Source of the DNA: RBG-16-66-20 sp052386675
Lineage (GTDB): Bacteria; Pseudomonadota; Gammaproteobacteria; Burkholderiales; SG8-39
Assembly: GCA_052386675.1 (NCBI GenBank)
Contig: JBQTJX010000010.1
Span: forward strand, 1-64,000
Length of the DNA: 64,000 bases
Reading direction: 5' to 3'
The translations under genes were made by a program, and so were the position numbers. The notes beneath the pieces are model-generated. The model made no database searches and had not been told where the DNA came from. It saw only the letters and a program-made list of their open reading frames with translations. Shown one piece after another: positions 62,053 to 64,000 of the stretch (position 1 is the stretch's first letter; each line of letters starts with the position of its first letter).

Positions 62053-62084
62053 AAGCCCGGCCCGGTGCGGCTATGATGCTTGCG

Positions 62085-64000
62085 ATGGAACGGTCCCTCT
62101 ACGGCTTCATCCTGCGCTACAGCAGGCGGGAGCAGCTGCTCATTGTTCCGCTGGTGGTGGCCTCGATGCTGCTGTATTTCGCCACCCTGGACCTGCCCAA
62201 GACGATCATCAACGAGGCCATCCAGGGCAAGCGCTTCAGCGGGCCCGAGTCGACCGTGCCGTTCTTCCAGGTGTCCCTGAAGGCGCCTGATTTCCTCGGC
62301 GGCGGAAGCTGGCAGGTGTTCGACGGCATCCCGATGCACCAGGTGCCCTACCTGGTCGCGCTGACGCTCGCCTTCCTGCTGTTGATCGTGGTCGCGGGCT
62401 TCCTCAAGTTCCAGATCAACACCATGAAGGGCTGGATGGGCGAGCGCATGCTGCGCCGCCTGCGCTACGGCCTGTTTGACCGCATCCTGCGCTTCCCGCT
62501 CTCGCGCTTCCGGCGGGTCAAGTCCGCGGAGCTGGCGGGGATGGTCAAGGACGAGGTCGAGCCGCTGGGCGGGTTCATCGGCGAATCCATCATCACGCCG
62601 CTGTTCCTCGGCGGCGAGGCGCTCACGGCGCTGTTCTTCATCATGTACCAGCATGTTTACCTGGGCATGATTGCGCTCGGGGTGGTGGTGGTGCAGGCCT
62701 TCTTGATCCCGAAGCTGCGCCGGCGCCTGCTCACGCTCGCCAAGGAGCGCCAGCTGACCGCCCGCCAGCTCGCGGGCCGGATCGCCGAGAGCGCCGATGG
62801 CGCGGTCGAGATCCATGCCAACGACACCTCGAACTACGAGCGCGCGGAGATCTCGTCGCGGCTGGGGCGGATCTTCCGCATCCGCTTCGAGTTCTTCCAG
62901 CGCAAGTTCATGATCAAGTTCCTCAACAATTTCCTGTCCCAGGTGGCGCCGTTCCTGTTCTACCTGGTCGGGGGCTACCTGGTGATCAAGGGCCGCCTGG
63001 ACATCGGCACGCTGGTGGCGGTGATCGCGGCCTACAAGGACCTCCCCAGCCCGGTGAAGGAACTGATCGACTGGGACCAGCAGCGCCTCGACGTGCAGAT
63101 CAAGTACAACCAGGTGGTGGAGCAGTTCGTGCTCGAGGACCTGGCGCCGGCCGAAGCCCAGGCCATGATCGAGGCGCCCAGGCTGCCGGAGTCGGGAAAC
63201 GTCCGCGTCTCCAACCTTACCCTGGCCGGCGAGGCCGGCACCAAGATCGTCGAGAACGTTTCCTTCGAGTTCGGCCTTGACCAGCACGTGGCGATCCTCG
63301 GCGCGCAGGCTTCCGGTTCGAGCGAACTGACGCTGCTGCTGGCGCGCCTGGTGCCGCCCACGGCGGGCAGCGTCGAGATGGGCGGCATCGACATCGTCAA
63401 GGCGCCGGAGGCGGTCACCGGACGCGCCATCGGCTATGTCGGGCCGTCGGCCTACCTGTTCCCGAGCTCGGTGCGGGAGAACCTGGTCTATGGCCTGAAG
63501 CACTATCCGGTCAGGGAGGCGGCGTACACGGACCCGGAGGCGGCCGCCGAGCGCGAGTTCCAGCTGAAGGAGGCGAAGCGCACCGATTCCACGCTGCTCG
63601 ACTTCAACGCCGACTGGGTCAACTACGCTGCGGCCGGGGCGACCGGCCCCGAGGACCTGGAGGCGCGCATCGTCGAGGTGCTGCGGGTGGTGGACCTGGA
63701 GGAAACCATTTTCGAGCTGGGCCTGCGCAGCGCGCTCGACCCGGCGCAGCACCCGCAGCTGGCCGAGGGCATGCTGCGCGCCCGGGTCGCGATCCGCGCG
63801 CGCATGGCGGCGCCGGGGATGCAGGCGCTGGTGGAGCACTTCGACGCCGAGCGTTACAACCGCAACGCCACGGTGGCCGAGAACCTGCTGTTCGGAACCC
63901 CGGTGGGCAAGGCATTCGACATGGAGAACCTGGCGCGCAACGATTACGTGCGCAGCGTGCTCGCCGAGACCGGCCTCGCCGAGGACCTGCTCAAGACCGG
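62085..64000 (+). CDS. ABC exporter-like protein with degenerate Walker A, 3'-truncated by window edge
   Basis: At least 638 residues; the frame is open to the end of the window. The N-terminal ABC transmembrane domain spans about 1-340, with segments such as LLIVPLVVASMLLYFATLDL and YLVALTLAFLLLIVVAGFLK. An ABC ATPase-like domain begins about 370 (NVRVSNLTLAGEAG). The Walker A reads GAQASGSSE, with Ser where the ATP-binding Lys should be. The region continues past a typical ATPase (ENLLFGTPVGKAF), hinting at a second, unusual domain. ATGs at 62073, 62076 and 62085 are in frame. Function unknown; transport of a lipid or glycan is possible. Confidence 0.8.
   Translation, partial: MERSLYGFILRYSRREQLLIVPLVVASMLLYFATLDLPKTIINEAIQGKRFSGPESTVPFFQVSLKAPDFLGGGSWQVFDGIPMHQVPYLVALTLAFLLLIVVAGFLKFQINTMKGWMGERMLRRLRYGLFDRILRFPLSRFRRVKSAELAGMVKDEVEPLGGFIGESIITPLFLGGEALTALFFIMYQHVYLGMIALGVVVVQAFLIPKLRRRLLTLAKERQLTARQLAGRIAESADGAVEIHANDTSNYERAEISSRLGRIFRIRFEFFQRKFMIKFLNNFLSQVAPFLFYLVGGYLVIKGRLDIGTLVAVIAAYKDLPSPVKELIDWDQQRLDVQIKYNQVVEQFVLEDLAPAEAQAMIEAPRLPESGNVRVSNLTLAGEAGTKIVENVSFEFGLDQHVAILGAQASGSSELTLLLARLVPPTAGSVEMGGIDIVKAPEAVTGRAIGYVGPSAYLFPSSVRENLVYGLKHYPVREAAYTDPEAAAEREFQLKEAKRTDSTLLDFNADWVNYAAAGATGPEDLEARIVEVLRVVDLEETIFELGLRSALDPAQHPQLAEGMLRARVAIRARMAAPGMQALVEHFDAERYNRNATVAENLLFGTPVGKAFDMENLARNDYVRSVLAETGLAEDLLKT

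Noticed and set aside
62041..62061. GCCGGG...CCCGGC inverted repeat between the divergent hydrolase and ABC genes
   Set aside because: A 6-bp GC-only stem is common by chance in this composition; no other sign of an operator.
61998..63839. A 613-codon frame antisense to the ABC exporter-like gene
   Set aside because: Same GC-shadow effect. The sense strand has transmembrane segments and an ATPase-like domain running to the window end.

Overview
This 64 kb window is a GC-rich, gene-dense piece of a bacterial chromosome, most likely from a betaproteobacterium. That placement rests on gene order recalled from such genomes: hemA-prfA-prmC-grxD, amgK-murU-pepP-ubiH, dusB-fis-purH-purD-hemF, lptD-surA-rsmA, and miaB-phoH-ybeY-corC-lnt-glyQ-glyS-gmhB-plsC. 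Genus cannot be told from the sequence alone. No prophage, IS transposase, CRISPR array or plasmid function was found. Most of the window is core chromosome with short intergenic gaps, and none exceeds 300 bases.

Layout. 1-4850: the 3' part of groL with its terminator, an orphan OmpR-type response regulator, tRNA-Phe, a degenerate EAL protein and a PAS-LuxR regulator. 4945-8384: hemA-prfA-prmC-grxD. 8418-13421 (minus): argH, a Ser/Thr kinase with a cyclic-nucleotide-binding domain, a glutathione transferase, a PhzS-like flavin monooxygenase and an XRE regulator. 13466-19266 (plus): algZ-algR-hemC-hemD-hemX-hemY. 19280-24259 (minus): dusB-fis-purH-purD-hemF. 24372-28453 (minus): amgK-murU-pepP-ubiH (muropeptide recycling and ubiquinone). 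28515-33194 (plus): lptD-surA-rsmA and a small membrane protein. 33178-43985 (minus): the long miaB-to-gloA block, covering tRNA modification, ribosome maturation, lipoprotein acylation, glycyl-tRNA synthetase and lipid synthesis. 44205-48992: tRNA-Met, a second UbiH-family hydroxylase, dsbC, mltA, a 46-residue membrane ORF and a PA2779/PA2778-type pair. 49247-54802: four GT-B glycosyltransferases and a NodB-like deacetylase. 55018-61067: a peptide-type ABC importer. 61165-62052: a metallo-beta-lactamase-fold hydrolase. 62085-64000: the start of an ABC exporter-like protein with a damaged Walker A.

How the genes work together. Tetrapyrrole genes (hemA, hemC, hemD, hemX, hemY, hemF) are concentrated in the first 20 kb, and four of them lie downstream of an AlgZ/AlgR-type two-component system. 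Envelope functions recur: LptD/SurA, Lnt, PlsC, GmhB, MltA, DsbC and AmgK/MurU. The accessory-looking parts are the glycosyltransferase cluster, the peptide ABC system and the XRE/monooxygenase/GST/kinase group.

Most notable signals. (1) A 23-bp perfect hairpin of a REP-like repeat sits between corC and lnt and places the lnt start codon in its loop; a related hairpin lies at 61104-61156. (2) Two near-identical 22-bp palindromes lie 35 kb apart. (3) A compact glycosyltransferase/deacetylase cluster of unknown product. (4) glyS has two low-GC ends around a high-GC core. (5) A terminator lies inside the 5' end of the PA2778-like gene.
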